64,000 nucleotides of DNA from Bacteroidales bacterium UBA6401 (lineage in GTDB: Bacteria; Bacteroidota; Bacteroidia; Bacteroidales; UBA932): the NCBI GenBank assembly GCA_002438635.1, contig DJPX01000018.1, positions 17,095 to 81,094 of the forward strand, given 5' to 3'. The translations under genes were made by a program, and so were the position numbers. Positions within the stretch are counted from its first letter, which is position 1, and each line of letters opens with the position of its first letter. This document shows, piece by piece, positions 27,316 to 35,773 of this stretch. The notes under the pieces were generated by a model. The model was not told the origin of the DNA, did no database searches, and saw nothing but the letters and a program-made list of their open reading frames with translations.

Positions 27316-27358
27316 AGTTATAGTATAAATTAGTTAGAATAATCAAAACAAAAGTTAT

Positions 27359-28477
27359 ATGGAATTTAATGTTTCAAGCGCAGAATTGCTCAAAGGATTG
27401 ATGGATGTGGCTAAAGCCATTCCTACTAAGACAGTACTTCCCATACTTGATAATTTTCTTTTTGACGTAAAGGGAGGTTTATTAACTATAACAGCTTCCG
27501 ATCAGGAACTTACGCTGCGCACTTCCATTAACGTGGAGAATGAAGAGGATGGCAGCATCGCTGTTCCTTCACACCAAATGATAGACCTGATAAAGGCCTT
27601 ACCAGATCAACCTATATCTATCAAAACCACTTCTGACAGTTCTTTTGAGTGTATATGGAATAATGGTAACTCCTCTCTTCCTTATTACCTTTCTGAAGAT
27701 TATCCTAACATTTCCGATTCATGTGACAGTGCTCAGCACATAACTTTTCCTGCGCAAGCACTTATCAACGGCATTTCATCTACCGTTTATGCAACTGCAG
27801 ATGACGAGATGAGGCCGGCGATGAATGGTATTTTCTTCGATTTGGACACAGATAAGAGTACCCTTGTAGCATCCGACTCACACAAACTAATCTGCTACAC
27901 AGATAGTGAGCTGAAAAGTCCAGAAAAAACTTCATTCATACTCCATAAGAAACCGGCCCTCATACTCAAATCCATTATAGGAAAAGATGTTGAGACTGTC
28001 GACCTTAGCTTCGACGAATCCAGTGCCGTCTTCACCTTTGCAGGTACTACATTAATATGCCGACTCATAGTAGGCAGATATCCTAAATATCGTGACGTAA
28101 TACCTCAGAACAACACCAATGTACTCAAAATTGACCGTGTTCAACTGCTTAACACTGTGAAGCGTGTAGCTGTATGTGCTAACAAAGCATCGAATCACAT
28201 CAAATTCGAACTATCCGAAGGTCAGTTGGAAATCACCGCACAGGATTTAAGTTTCGCCATAGCTGCTTACGAGAAAATACCTTGCGAATATCATGGTGAC
28301 ACTTTGAGTGTAGGCTTCAAAAGCAGTTTCCTTATAGAAATACTAAGCAATATGACGTGTGAAAGCATTATGATGAAATTTGCCGATGCGCGACGCGCCG
28401 TGCTTATTGTCCCTTCAGAAGAAGAAGCTGAAAGCGAAAAACTTTGTGGCATCATTATGCCTATAATGGTATCTTAA
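27359..28477 (+). CDS. dnaN: DNA polymerase III beta subunit (sliding clamp)
   Basis: The 372-residue protein has the full length of a bacterial clamp subunit and starts MEFNVSSAELLKGLMDVAKAIPTKTVLPILDNF, typical of domain I. Domain III ends in the normal PIMVS, equivalent to the conserved PMRL-type tail. The dimer encircles DNA and tethers the polymerase. It is not next to dnaA here. It is followed 13 bases later by a DnaQ-like exonuclease and shares with it the structured leader. Confidence 0.97.
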   Translation: MEFNVSSAELLKGLMDVAKAIPTKTVLPILDNFLFDVKGGLLTITASDQELTLRTSINVENEEDGSIAVPSHQMIDLIKALPDQPISIKTTSDSSFECIWNNGNSSLPYYLSEDYPNISDSCDSAQHITFPAQALINGISSTVYATADDEMRPAMNGIFFDLDTDKSTLVASDSHKLICYTDSELKSPEKTSFILHKKPALILKSIIGKDVETVDLSFDESSAVFTFAGTTLICRLIVGRYPKYRDVIPQNNTNVLKIDRVQLLNTVKRVAVCANKASNHIKFELSEGQLEITAQDLSFAIAAYEKIPCEYHGDTLSVGFKSSFLIEILSNMTCESIMMKFADARRAVLIVPSEEEAESEKLCGIIMPIMVS

Positions 28478-28490
28478 AGTAAAAACAAAA

Positions 28491-29330
28491 ATGAAACTAA
28501 ACCTTAGCCGGCCCCTGCTTTTTTTCGACATAGAAAGCACAGGGCTTAATATCCCTTGTGACTCCATAATAGAACTAAGCTTTGTAAAGGTATTCCCTGA
28601 CGGAACAGACTCCGTAAAGACTTGGAAAATAAAACCATGGGATTATCAAAATAAGTGTCAGAGACCTATAGAGCCTTCGGCCTCTAAAGTAAATGGGATA
28701 ACGGATGATATGCTTATCGATTGTCCCACCTTTTACGATGTTGCAGAAGAAATAGCTCTCTGGCTCAAAGACAGTGATTTGGCTGGATTTAACTCTACGA
28801 AATTCGATCTTCCTATGCTGGCTGAAGAATTCGAAAGGGCGGAATTGGCTGGTAAAAAGATCGATGTCGACCTACACTCCCCTAAAATGGTGGATGTCCA
28901 GAGCATCTACCACACTATGGAGCCACGTAACCTTAAAGCGGCGTACCGCTTTTACTGCGGTGGGGACTTCGAAAATGCCCATACGGCAGAAGCTGATACC
29001 ATAGCGACATACGAAGTTTTAAAAGGAGAATTAGATAAATACCCCGACACCTTAAAAAATGACATTAATTCACTTTCTAGCTTTGGCTCTCGAAAAAGTA
29101 TAGATTTTGCAGGCTATCTAGTGCGGAATGACAATGGTGAAGCCATTATCAATTTCGGAAAACACAAGGGAAAGAAAGCGCGTGATGTGTTCAACACGGA
29201 ACGCTCCTACTTCTCTTGGGTTCAAAATGGGGCTTTTATGCTTGATACTAAGAAGCAATTTGCTAAGCTCGAGCAAGAATATGCCCTTGAAAATGGTATG
29301 GAAAAATTAAAAATGAAATGGGGAAAATGA
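28491..29330 (+). CDS. DnaQ-like 3'-5' exonuclease (DEDDh)
   Basis: The 279-residue protein has an exonuclease domain with ExoI FFDIESTGLN (Asp13, Glu15), ExoII GFNSTKFDLPML and ExoIII AHTAEADT (His and Asp of DEDDh). The C-terminal 90 residues (GYLVRNDNGEAIINFGKHKGKKARDVF) match the small domain found in ExoX-like proteins. It probably proofreads or trims DNA ends, and its place after dnaN fits a replication role. Its stop overlaps the GH3 start as ATGA. Confidence 0.92.
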   Translation: MKLNLSRPLLFFDIESTGLNIPCDSIIELSFVKVFPDGTDSVKTWKIKPWDYQNKCQRPIEPSASKVNGITDDMLIDCPTFYDVAEEIALWLKDSDLAGFNSTKFDLPMLAEEFERAELAGKKIDVDLHSPKMVDVQSIYHTMEPRNLKAAYRFYCGGDFENAHTAEADTIATYEVLKGELDKYPDTLKNDINSLSSFGSRKSIDFAGYLVRNDNGEAIINFGKHKGKKARDVFNTERSYFSWVQNGAFMLDTKKQFAKLEQEYALENGMEKLKMKWGK

Positions 29331-31006
29331 TTGGAGAAGCCATTAAGGCTTATTTTTCTATTGTGGGAGGAGCCGAAAAAAGACGTATGGACAAGGCATT
29401 ATCCGCTCCGTACGAAACATCGTGTTCCACACTTAGAGACATATTGACATATAATAAAGACACTGTTTACGGTAAAGAACACGATTTCGACTATATCCTA
29501 TCTGCGGAATCTAATGAAGAACTTCTAGCAAGATTCAGGGAGAAGAACAAGGCTAGCGAATATGAGAATTTCCGTCCCTATGTCGATAGGCAATTGGCAG
29601 GAGAGCACAATGTGCTTATACCAGGCAGGCCTTTTATGTACGCCACCACCTCCGGCACGACAGCCAAGCCTAAGTTCCTGCCCATGTCGTGGGAATACAA
29701 GAGAGTGTCGCATAGAATATCTAATCTTTGGTTTTGGCTGTTGTCTAGAAACCCGGCTCTTGTTGGGGGAAAGTTCCTTGTCGTAGTAAGTTCAGCCATA
29801 GAGGGATACACGAAAGAAGGCGTACCTGTAGGTTCCATATCCGGTTATACACAGGCCTCTGCGTCAAAAATGCTAAGAAAGAAAATAGCTAATCCATACT
29901 ATCTTTCGGAGATTTCTGACTATACGGCCCGTTATTATGCTATGATGCGACTTGCAATTGAACATAGAGATATTTCGTTCATTCTAACGGCCAATCCTTC
30001 AACTATTACCGAGTTACTTAAAAATGCCGAAGAATTCTACGATGACTATATCGATGACATAAGGCACGGCACATTAAGCGAAAAAGTCACAATAGAAAAG
30101 GATATAAGAGAAAGAGTCGCCCCGCTTTTAAAGCCAAATCCTAAACGGGCCAATGAACTGCAAAAGCTGAAGGAGCAGTATGGACATCCGCTACCTAAGC
30201 ACTATTGGCCTAAAATAGTGGCGCTAAACACTTGGAAATGTGGCAATACCCAAATCTATATCGATAAATTCATCGATGCCTTCCCAGCCAATATTCAACA
30301 CATAGAACTTGGATACTTTGCTTCCGAATGCAGATTTGGTATGCCCTTCGATGGTTCCAATTGGTCTGTTCCTTTCGCCCAATTCCACTTTATGGAGTTC
30401 GTTGAAGAGAGTGAGTTGAATAGTCCATCACCACACTTTAAGATGGTTCACGAACTGGAAGAAGGAAAGAATTATTGTCCATATATTACCACCTACAACG
30501 GCTTATACAGATACAACATGAATGACCTGCTCATAGCAGGGCCTAAATACAAAAACACGCCGACCATACATATGATTCAGAAAATCAATGGTATAGTAAG
30601 TATAACAGGTGAAAAATTATATGAGAAGCAATTCATAGATGCCGTACATAAGGCAGAACGGAAAAAATCACTGAAAACCAAGTTCTTCGCAGGTTTCGCC
30701 GATGTTGAAAAGTCTCGATACGATTTCTTTTACGAGTTCGATAAATCCGTGGATCAAAAGACCGCTGACGAATTTTCCGAAATGGTGGATAATACCCTTC
30801 AGGACTATAATACGGAATACGCGGCGAAGAGAAAGTCGCTACGCCTTAAAGCCCCTAAAACTTTCCGCCTAATCGGGGATAGTTTTAGGGCATTCAAGCA
30901 GGAAAGCCTACAGAAAGGTATGAGAGATGGCCAATTCAAAATCGTCCATCTCATGCAGAATAAAGAAAAGGAAAATATCTTTAAGCATCTAACTCACAAG
31001 GATTAG
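29327..31006 (+). CDS. GH3 family acyl-adenylating enzyme homologue
   Basis: The frame opens at 29318 but the ATG at 29327 forms an ATGA overlap with the exonuclease stop and is the better start (559 residues). The protein resembles plant GH3 auxin-amido synthetases, members of the ANL adenylating superfamily. Visible parts are the ATP loop YATTSGTTAKPKFLPMS (about 105), the GYFASECRFGMP segment and YRYNMNDLLIAG near 405. Bacterial substrates are unknown. It ends convergently, overlapping 26 bases of the acyltransferase gene on the other strand. Confidence 0.9.
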   Translation: MIGEAIKAYFSIVGGAEKRRMDKALSAPYETSCSTLRDILTYNKDTVYGKEHDFDYILSAESNEELLARFREKNKASEYENFRPYVDRQLAGEHNVLIPGRPFMYATTSGTTAKPKFLPMSWEYKRVSHRISNLWFWLLSRNPALVGGKFLVVVSSAIEGYTKEGVPVGSISGYTQASASKMLRKKIANPYYLSEISDYTARYYAMMRLAIEHRDISFILTANPSTITELLKNAEEFYDDYIDDIRHGTLSEKVTIEKDIRERVAPLLKPNPKRANELQKLKEQYGHPLPKHYWPKIVALNTWKCGNTQIYIDKFIDAFPANIQHIELGYFASECRFGMPFDGSNWSVPFAQFHFMEFVEESELNSPSPHFKMVHELEEGKNYCPYITTYNGLYRYNMNDLLIAGPKYKNTPTIHMIQKINGIVSITGEKLYEKQFIDAVHKAERKKSLKTKFFAGFADVEKSRYDFFYEFDKSVDQKTADEFSEMVDNTLQDYNTEYAAKRKSLRLKAPKTFRLIGDSFRAFKQESLQKGMRDGQFKIVHLMQNKEKENIFKHLTHKD

Positions 31007-31802
31007 CAGGCCAAGGATTGTTTTTTATCCCCGCGCCTTCGACCATCCTTTGATGCGCTGTTTCAAGCATACGATTAACCTCACTTTCTCGAGTTTTTGT
31101 TCTATCAGGGAACACAGGCTCGAGAATTTTTATAGTGAACAGAGGCATATCTTTCGGCCCTGTCAAGCGAAAGATTCCGGTTCTCTTTCTAAAGGTAATA
31201 ACTAATGGGACTAGCGGGCAGTTATATTTGTATGCCATAGTAAACGGGCCCTTTCTAAATGGTCTGATGTAAGGATAAAAGTCCCATCTTACTTCTTCTG
31301 GAAAGACATGTATCCACTCTCCTCGTGAATGATATGTATCAAGCGCTGCATTAAAGGCCTTCATGCCGGACATGGTCTCTCCTATAGGTATTCCACCCAT
31401 ATATCTTAACATCCAATAATATAATCTACTATTATTTAGATGCTTGGCATATATTGGCACATGCATTTTTCTGTATTTTCCCAATGCCCTGCAGACCATT
31501 ACCAGATCCTCACGAAAAACATGATTACACACGGACACTCCGCCACCGGCCAGCTCCTTCTTATATTTTTTTAATATCTCCCTGCCTTCTATTCTAAGGC
31601 CTAAGCACACTCTATGATATATGTTATCTAACCACCTAAGTACAAAGGCATTTAAAGCCCTATTAAATTTATAGGAAAAACTATCGTCAAGGTAAGGATA
31701 CGAATCATCGAACTGAAAGCGTCCCTTTGAAGAATCCTTAACCTTAACATTTACCATCCTTGTAAAAGGATAATCAGGATATTTGATGTCTTTTATTTTC
31801 AT
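30981..31802 (-). CDS. Lysophospholipid acyltransferase family protein
   Basis: The frame is open to 31835; the ATG at 31802 (MKIKDIKYPDYPF) is preferred because it lies nearer the promoter region and the extra residues look random. The 273-residue product has the PlsC-type arrangement: a catalytic block NHVFRED (HxxxxD) at about 115, GGIPIGETMSG, an FPEEVRWD segment corresponding to the FPEG motif, and PLVPLVITF. It likely acylates a glycerophospholipid or an aminolipid in the inner membrane. The FPEE in place of FPEG is a variation. It is divergent from the FAH-like gene. Confidence 0.85.
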   Translation of the reverse strand: MKIKDIKYPDYPFTRMVNVKVKDSSKGRFQFDDSYPYLDDSFSYKFNRALNAFVLRWLDNIYHRVCLGLRIEGREILKKYKKELAGGGVSVCNHVFREDLVMVCRALGKYRKMHVPIYAKHLNNSRLYYWMLRYMGGIPIGETMSGMKAFNAALDTYHSRGEWIHVFPEEVRWDFYPYIRPFRKGPFTMAYKYNCPLVPLVITFRKRTGIFRLTGPKDMPLFTIKILEPVFPDRTKTRESEVNRMLETAHQRMVEGAGIKNNPWPANPCELDA

Positions 31803-31914
31803 AATGGATGCAAATTTAGCACTTTGCACAAACATTCAAAATATACCATTCCTAATTTTAAAAATAAGTTTGTAAACACGTTGAATGACACTTCGAAAAC
31901 TATAATTTTTTATT

Positions 31915-31922
31915 TACATTTG
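31915..31922 (+). promoter_or_regulatory. -7 box for the FAH-like/nhaA operon
   Basis: TACATTTG fits TAnnTTTG; TTCG, one change from TTTG, stands 19 bases upstream (31892-31895). A CGAAAATTTTCG palindrome follows at 31927-31938. Confidence 0.5.
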
Positions 31923-31997
31923 TGCCCGAAAATTTTCGCGTTACTAAGTATGGGAGTGAGTATCCACAGTTAACGCTTATGAAGGTTATAATTGGTT

Positions 31998-32564
31998 ATG
32001 AATATAGTAGTACTTTCAGCTGCAGGGAATGTAATGGTAAGACCGGATACTACGTGGGAAAAAGACGGTGAAGATTTATATGTTCCGGAGTTCATCCAAT
32101 CTCTAAAATATTCTCCGGTTCTATTCGCACGAATAAGTAAACCCGGACGGAGCATCTCTGAAAAATTCGCATCAAGATACTATGATGCTATCGGCTATGG
32201 AATCTTACTTTACCCGACAGATCTGTTGGAAATTCCACAGCAAGGGTGGGCGTGTGCCAGTTGTATGGATCACACCTCATTCCTTCCCTACCCTCTATAT
32301 TCCCCTATTACACTTGGGAATCCGATTAACGAATTCACTATTAAAAAGAATTCCAAAACAATATACAAAAGACAAACAGACTCAACTGAAATAATAGAAA
32401 AAGCAATAGAACAAGTCTCCTCCATCTGCTATTTGAGAATTGGAGATATTGTCGCTATAGAATTTGAGAAACCTATGTTGATATGTTCAAAAGAAGACAA
32501 CATATCAAAAATAGACACGTATTATTGTGATAATCAGACTTTAGACTTTAAAATCATTTTTTAA
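31998..32564 (+). CDS. Degenerate fumarylacetoacetate hydrolase-family protein
   Basis: The frame opens with TTG at 31992; the ATG at 31998 is the likely start (188 residues). The segment ARISKPGRSISEKFASRYYDAIGYG is clearly that of Bacteroidota FAH-family proteins, where the usual text is RINRLGKNIAERFAHRYYDAVTVG. However the preceding E-x-E metal ligands are replaced (YSPVLFA), the following GIDFTARD reads GILLYPTD, and the C-terminal half is diverged. The frame is intact, so this looks like a pseudoenzyme or recruited fold rather than a broken gene. It ends one base before nhaA and is probably co-transcribed with it. Confidence 0.7.
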   Translation: MNIVVLSAAGNVMVRPDTTWEKDGEDLYVPEFIQSLKYSPVLFARISKPGRSISEKFASRYYDAIGYGILLYPTDLLEIPQQGWACASCMDHTSFLPYPLYSPITLGNPINEFTIKKNSKTIYKRQTDSTEIIEKAIEQVSSICYLRIGDIVAIEFEKPMLICSKEDNISKIDTYYCDNQTLDFKIIF

Positions 32565-32565
32565 G

Positions 32566-33960
32566 ATGAAACTGATACCTATTTACTATTGGAATAAAAC
32601 TAGAAAAATATTTCACGAGAAAGGTCATAACCTAACACAAAAGCCATGGTTTCAAGGCGTACTGCTTATTATATGCGTCGCCATAGCATTACTTCTTGCT
32701 AATCTTCCCCTAACAAGAGACCTTTATCAAGATCTTTTAAATACCGAACTTATCATCAAACTAAAAAGCCCCGATGGTGCGGTCAATGTAAGTTTTCCTC
32801 AAAATATGAATGTCGGCAAATTCATAAACGACATACTAATGGTGGTATTTTTCTTTACCGTAGGACTAGAAATTAAAAGAGAGGTGGCATATGGAGAACT
32901 TTCATCACCTAAAAAGGCCATACTCCCCATCATAGCCGCATTCGGTGGAGTGGTGTGCCCCGCCATCATATACACAATAGTTAACCATTCCGGACCGGGC
33001 GCCAGTGGTTGGGGAATACCTACGGCTACTGATATCGCCTTTGCCGTGTGTATACTCTCTGCATTGGGAGATAGAGTCCCGGTAGCGATGAAGGTATTTC
33101 TTACAGCACTGGCCATAGCAGACGATTTGATTGCAATATTGGTAGTGGCTCTTTTCTATGGAGGCAAAATCAATATAACCCTAATTCTTATAGCCTTTGC
33201 TATGATAGGCATAGCCATACTATTAAAAAAACTTGGCGAAAAGAGAATGCTTCCCTATCTTGTCATTGCCTTTGCAATCTGGGTACTTTTCTACTATGGT
33301 GGCATACACGCTACTATGTCCGGAGTGGTAATGGCCTTTATCATACCTAATAAAGCACGATACGATAAGGAAGGTGTATATTCCAGGATAAAAGAGTCTT
33401 GGGCAAATTTTAACCTGTATGACAATATCGAATCCGGGATGGGATTCCCTAGTGGGCCTCAAAGACACTATCTAAGGGAAATTAAACGTACTGTCAACGG
33501 CTCCATGAACATGAGTTACACGCTTGAGCGTGCCCTATCCCCTTGGGTTAACTTCCTTATAATGCCACTTTTTGCCTTGGCCAATGCAGGCGTGCGCCTG
33601 GATGCGAGCGCTCTTTCATCCGCTAGTAATGTCGCCATAGGAATAATGTTAGGCCTAATGATCGGAAAACCAGTGGGCATAACCCTACTCAGTTGGCTCA
33701 GTGTAAAATTAAAAATTGGAGAAAAACCAAAAGAAACTAGCTGGCCAATGTTTCTTGCCGTAGCCTGTCTAGGAGGAATAGGATTCACGATGAGCATATT
33801 CGTAGATACACTGTCTTTCGGGGATCAAGCACCTGAACTCATGGAAAAGATGAGGGCAACTGGAAAGATAGCAGTACTGCTTGGTTCCTTATGTTCAGCT
33901 ATAATAGGAAGCGCCTTTGTATGCATAGTTGATGCAATACAAAAGCGCCGAAAATTTTAA
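32566..33960 (+). CDS. nhaA: Na+/H+ antiporter NhaA
   Basis: The 464-residue inner-membrane protein has the NhaA hallmarks: FFTVGLEIKREV (about 96-107), TATDIAFAVCILSALG with Asp156, and the ion-binding pair Asp186-Asp187 in LAIADDLIAI. About twelve hydrophobic helices are visible. It exports sodium in exchange for protons. It begins two bases after the stop of the FAH-like gene. Its stop at 33960 touches the convergent tRNA-Thr gene, leaving no terminator between them. Confidence 0.96.
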   Translation: MKLIPIYYWNKTRKIFHEKGHNLTQKPWFQGVLLIICVAIALLLANLPLTRDLYQDLLNTELIIKLKSPDGAVNVSFPQNMNVGKFINDILMVVFFFTVGLEIKREVAYGELSSPKKAILPIIAAFGGVVCPAIIYTIVNHSGPGASGWGIPTATDIAFAVCILSALGDRVPVAMKVFLTALAIADDLIAILVVALFYGGKINITLILIAFAMIGIAILLKKLGEKRMLPYLVIAFAIWVLFYYGGIHATMSGVVMAFIIPNKARYDKEGVYSRIKESWANFNLYDNIESGMGFPSGPQRHYLREIKRTVNGSMNMSYTLERALSPWVNFLIMPLFALANAGVRLDASALSSASNVAIGIMLGLMIGKPVGITLLSWLSVKLKIGEKPKETSWPMFLAVACLGGIGFTMSIFVDTLSFGDQAPELMEKMRATGKIAVLLGSLCSAIIGSAFVCIVDAIQKRRKF

Positions 33961-33961
33961 G

Positions 33962-34034
33962 AGCCACTCACGAGGCTCGAACTCGCGACCTGCGCGTTAC
34001 GAATGCGCTGCTCTACCGACTGAGCTAAAGTGGC
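33962..34034 (-). tRNA. tRNA-Thr(CGT)
   Basis: The 73-base minus-strand cloverleaf has acceptor GCCACTT/GAGTGGC, D-arm GCTC/GAGC, anticodon loop TTCGTAA (anticodon CGT, reads ACG), and T-arm GCGAG/CTCGT with loop TTCGAGC. The discriminator is T, and CCA is not encoded. The last pair of the anticodon stem is a 31-39 A-C mismatch, where A-T is usual. It lies directly against the nhaA stop. Confidence 0.95.
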
Positions 34035-34045
34035 TTTTGGGAGTG

Positions 34046-34053
34046 CAAATATA
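34046..34053 (-). promoter_or_regulatory. -7 box of tRNA-Thr
   Basis: TATATTTG on the minus strand ends 12 bases before the mature tRNA 5' end. A TTTG lies 23 bases further upstream (34080-34077), slightly wide for a -33 box. Confidence 0.5.
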
Positions 34054-34256
34054 ATAAAATTTTTCTTAGTTCACTGCAAAAATCCCAGTACAATGATTTT
34101 TGTTACTCCAAAAGAGTTAAGGAAGTATTTTTCGCCTGCCGAAGTATAAGTAACTTGAAAAAAAATAAGTTGCGTTAGATTAGCATTAGATTTTCGAGGA
34201 TACAAAAAGATTTACTAAGATGATGCAGGTTATTTTTTGAAAGTTACTAAAGCGAA

Positions 34257-35621
34257 TCATTTTCGCAATAGACTTTTAGCTGCACTTTCGCCTGCCAAAT
34301 GACCGGTAGAAAAGGCTAACTGTAGGTTATATCCCCCTGTATCGGCATCTATATCCATCAGTTCACCGCACATATACAAACCCTTATCGAGCCTTGACTC
34401 CATAGTCTTTGCGACAAACTGACTTGTGTCAACGCCTCCGGCTGTAACCACAGCTCGCTCATATCCCACATAACCGGCAATATCAAAAGACCATGCTTTA
34501 AGCGCCTTAGCTATGGAAACCAGATTAACCCACACCTTAGTCTGAGTACGCGAACGTCGCTCGAGTGTAATTATCTCGGGATGACTTATAGTAAAAGCAG
34601 GTATCAATTCCCACGGCATCAATTTGCCAAGCAGAATCCGTAACCGCTCTTTTTCTCTAAGTCGCGCACTTCGAGGGTCTTTATCTATCTCGCCCCATAT
34701 TTCCTTTATCCTTGTTGTAAGTTCTGTTAGAGAGACACCATATTTTAAGTCTAACATGACTCGTACCCTTGAGCCATTAATGAGTGCTTTAACGGCCTTG
34801 CGGCTTATCTGAAAACCAATTGGACCTTCCAGTCCACCATCAGTGAAATCGAGGTCGCCGAACTCCTCTTCTGTTAAGATATCTTGTATATAAAGTTGGA
34901 GCCCGACATTCTTTAACTGAATTCCACACAGTGCGCTACCCCACTCGCTTAACTTTGTTCTTCTATCTATATGTAAAGATTTGTCTTCCCTGATTTTATA
35001 TCCGTCGGGAACAAGTGCTGTGAGAGAAGGAAAAACTGGTATCATTTTATACCCAAGTTCCCTAGCCCAATTATAGCCATCCCCTGTAGAGCCTGTTGAA
35101 GGGTAACTCAGGCCTCCTGTCGCCAAAATCAAAGCCCTTGATATATAGGCTGAACCATCTTCTAGAACTACCTTAAAAAGAGATTCTGACTTTTCTATTG
35201 ACTTTACTTCTGCATCACACACTATCTTTACGCCATACCCATTACAAGCATTCACTAATGTATCCACTACATCCGAAGCTTTATATGAGCAAGGGAACAC
35301 CCTATCGCCTCTTTCCACCACTGAAGGCATACCATGCAAAGTGAAAAAATCTATTACTTTTTGAGGAGGAAATCCAAAGAAGGCCGACTTGACAAAATTA
35401 GGATTTGTGCGTATATGAGAACTAAAGTCGTTCCAATCTTTTAGATTAGTAAAGTTACATCGCCCTTTCCCAGTAATCATCATCTTCCTGGCTGGTCTAG
35501 GCATTTTTTCAAGCACAACAACTGATGCGTCACTCCCTAATTCAACTAAAGTTTTAGCCGCAGCGTAAGCAGCCATCAAACCCGCGGCACCAGCCCCTAT
35601 AATCAATATGTCCGATTTCAT
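34257..35621 (-). CDS. HI0933/BaiN-family FAD-dependent flavoprotein
   Basis: The frame is open to 35654, but the extra residues are encoded by the SRP RNA, so the ATG at 35621 (MKSDILIIGAGAAGLMAAYAAAKT) is the true start. The 454-residue protein has the N-terminal dinucleotide-binding GxGxxG (GAGAAG), KMMITGKGRCNFTN, ATGGLSYPSTGSTGDGYNWA and the C-terminal VTAGGVDTSQF and GLYMCGELMDIDADTGGYNLQ signature. Members are oxidoreductases of unsettled substrate. The start codon directly follows the T-run that ends the SRP RNA gene, so its expression probably depends on readthrough from the SRP promoter. Confidence 0.92.
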   Translation of the reverse strand: MKSDILIIGAGAAGLMAAYAAAKTLVELGSDASVVVLEKMPRPARKMMITGKGRCNFTNLKDWNDFSSHIRTNPNFVKSAFFGFPPQKVIDFFTLHGMPSVVERGDRVFPCSYKASDVVDTLVNACNGYGVKIVCDAEVKSIEKSESLFKVVLEDGSAYISRALILATGGLSYPSTGSTGDGYNWARELGYKMIPVFPSLTALVPDGYKIREDKSLHIDRRTKLSEWGSALCGIQLKNVGLQLYIQDILTEEEFGDLDFTDGGLEGPIGFQISRKAVKALINGSRVRVMLDLKYGVSLTELTTRIKEIWGEIDKDPRSARLREKERLRILLGKLMPWELIPAFTISHPEIITLERRSRTQTKVWVNLVSIAKALKAWSFDIAGYVGYERAVVTAGGVDTSQFVAKTMESRLDKGLYMCGELMDIDADTGGYNLQLAFSTGHLAGESAAKSLLRK

Positions 35622-35631
35622 AAAACAAAAA

Positions 35632-35730
35632 AGGGAAAGCTTAGTACATCGCACCGCTACAACCTCCTGCCCTTGCTACCTTCCGGTCCTGGGGGAATTC
35701 AGAGGGAGCTGGTCGTGTACGACTTTCCCT
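35632..35730 (-). ncRNA. ffs: Signal recognition particle RNA (4.5S type)
   Basis: The minus-strand transcript of about 99 bases starts AGGGAAAG and ends CTTTCCCT, closing the helix. It contains the conserved SRP apical domain with CCAGGACCGGAAGGTAGCA around the GGAA tetraloop. With Ffh it targets membrane proteins to the translocon. The closing arm is followed by TTTTTTGTTTT, a terminator tail, which runs directly into the ATG of the flavoprotein gene. Confidence 0.95.
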
Positions 35731-35733
35731 TTA

Positions 35734-35765
35734 CAAATTTAGTAATTATTACACTATCGTGCAAA
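35734..35765 (-). promoter_or_regulatory. Promoter of the SRP RNA gene
   Basis: Minus strand TTTG (35765-35762), a 20-base spacer and TAAATTTG (35741-35734) give a full Bacteroidota promoter in the gap after infB. The -7 box ends 3 bases before the helix-forming 5' end as drawn, so the RNA start may be a few bases inside it. Confidence 0.75.
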
Positions 35766-35773
35766 TATTACTT

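Larger units (their letters stand above)
26991..27358. other. 368-bp intergenic region between htrA and dnaN
   Basis: No protein gene is seen. Nearly all of it from 27086 on is taken up by a promoter box and a highly structured transcribed leader or small RNA in front of dnaN. The htrA-proximal 90 bases are plain AT-rich sequence that must hold the htrA promoter, which I could not place. Confidence 0.6.
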
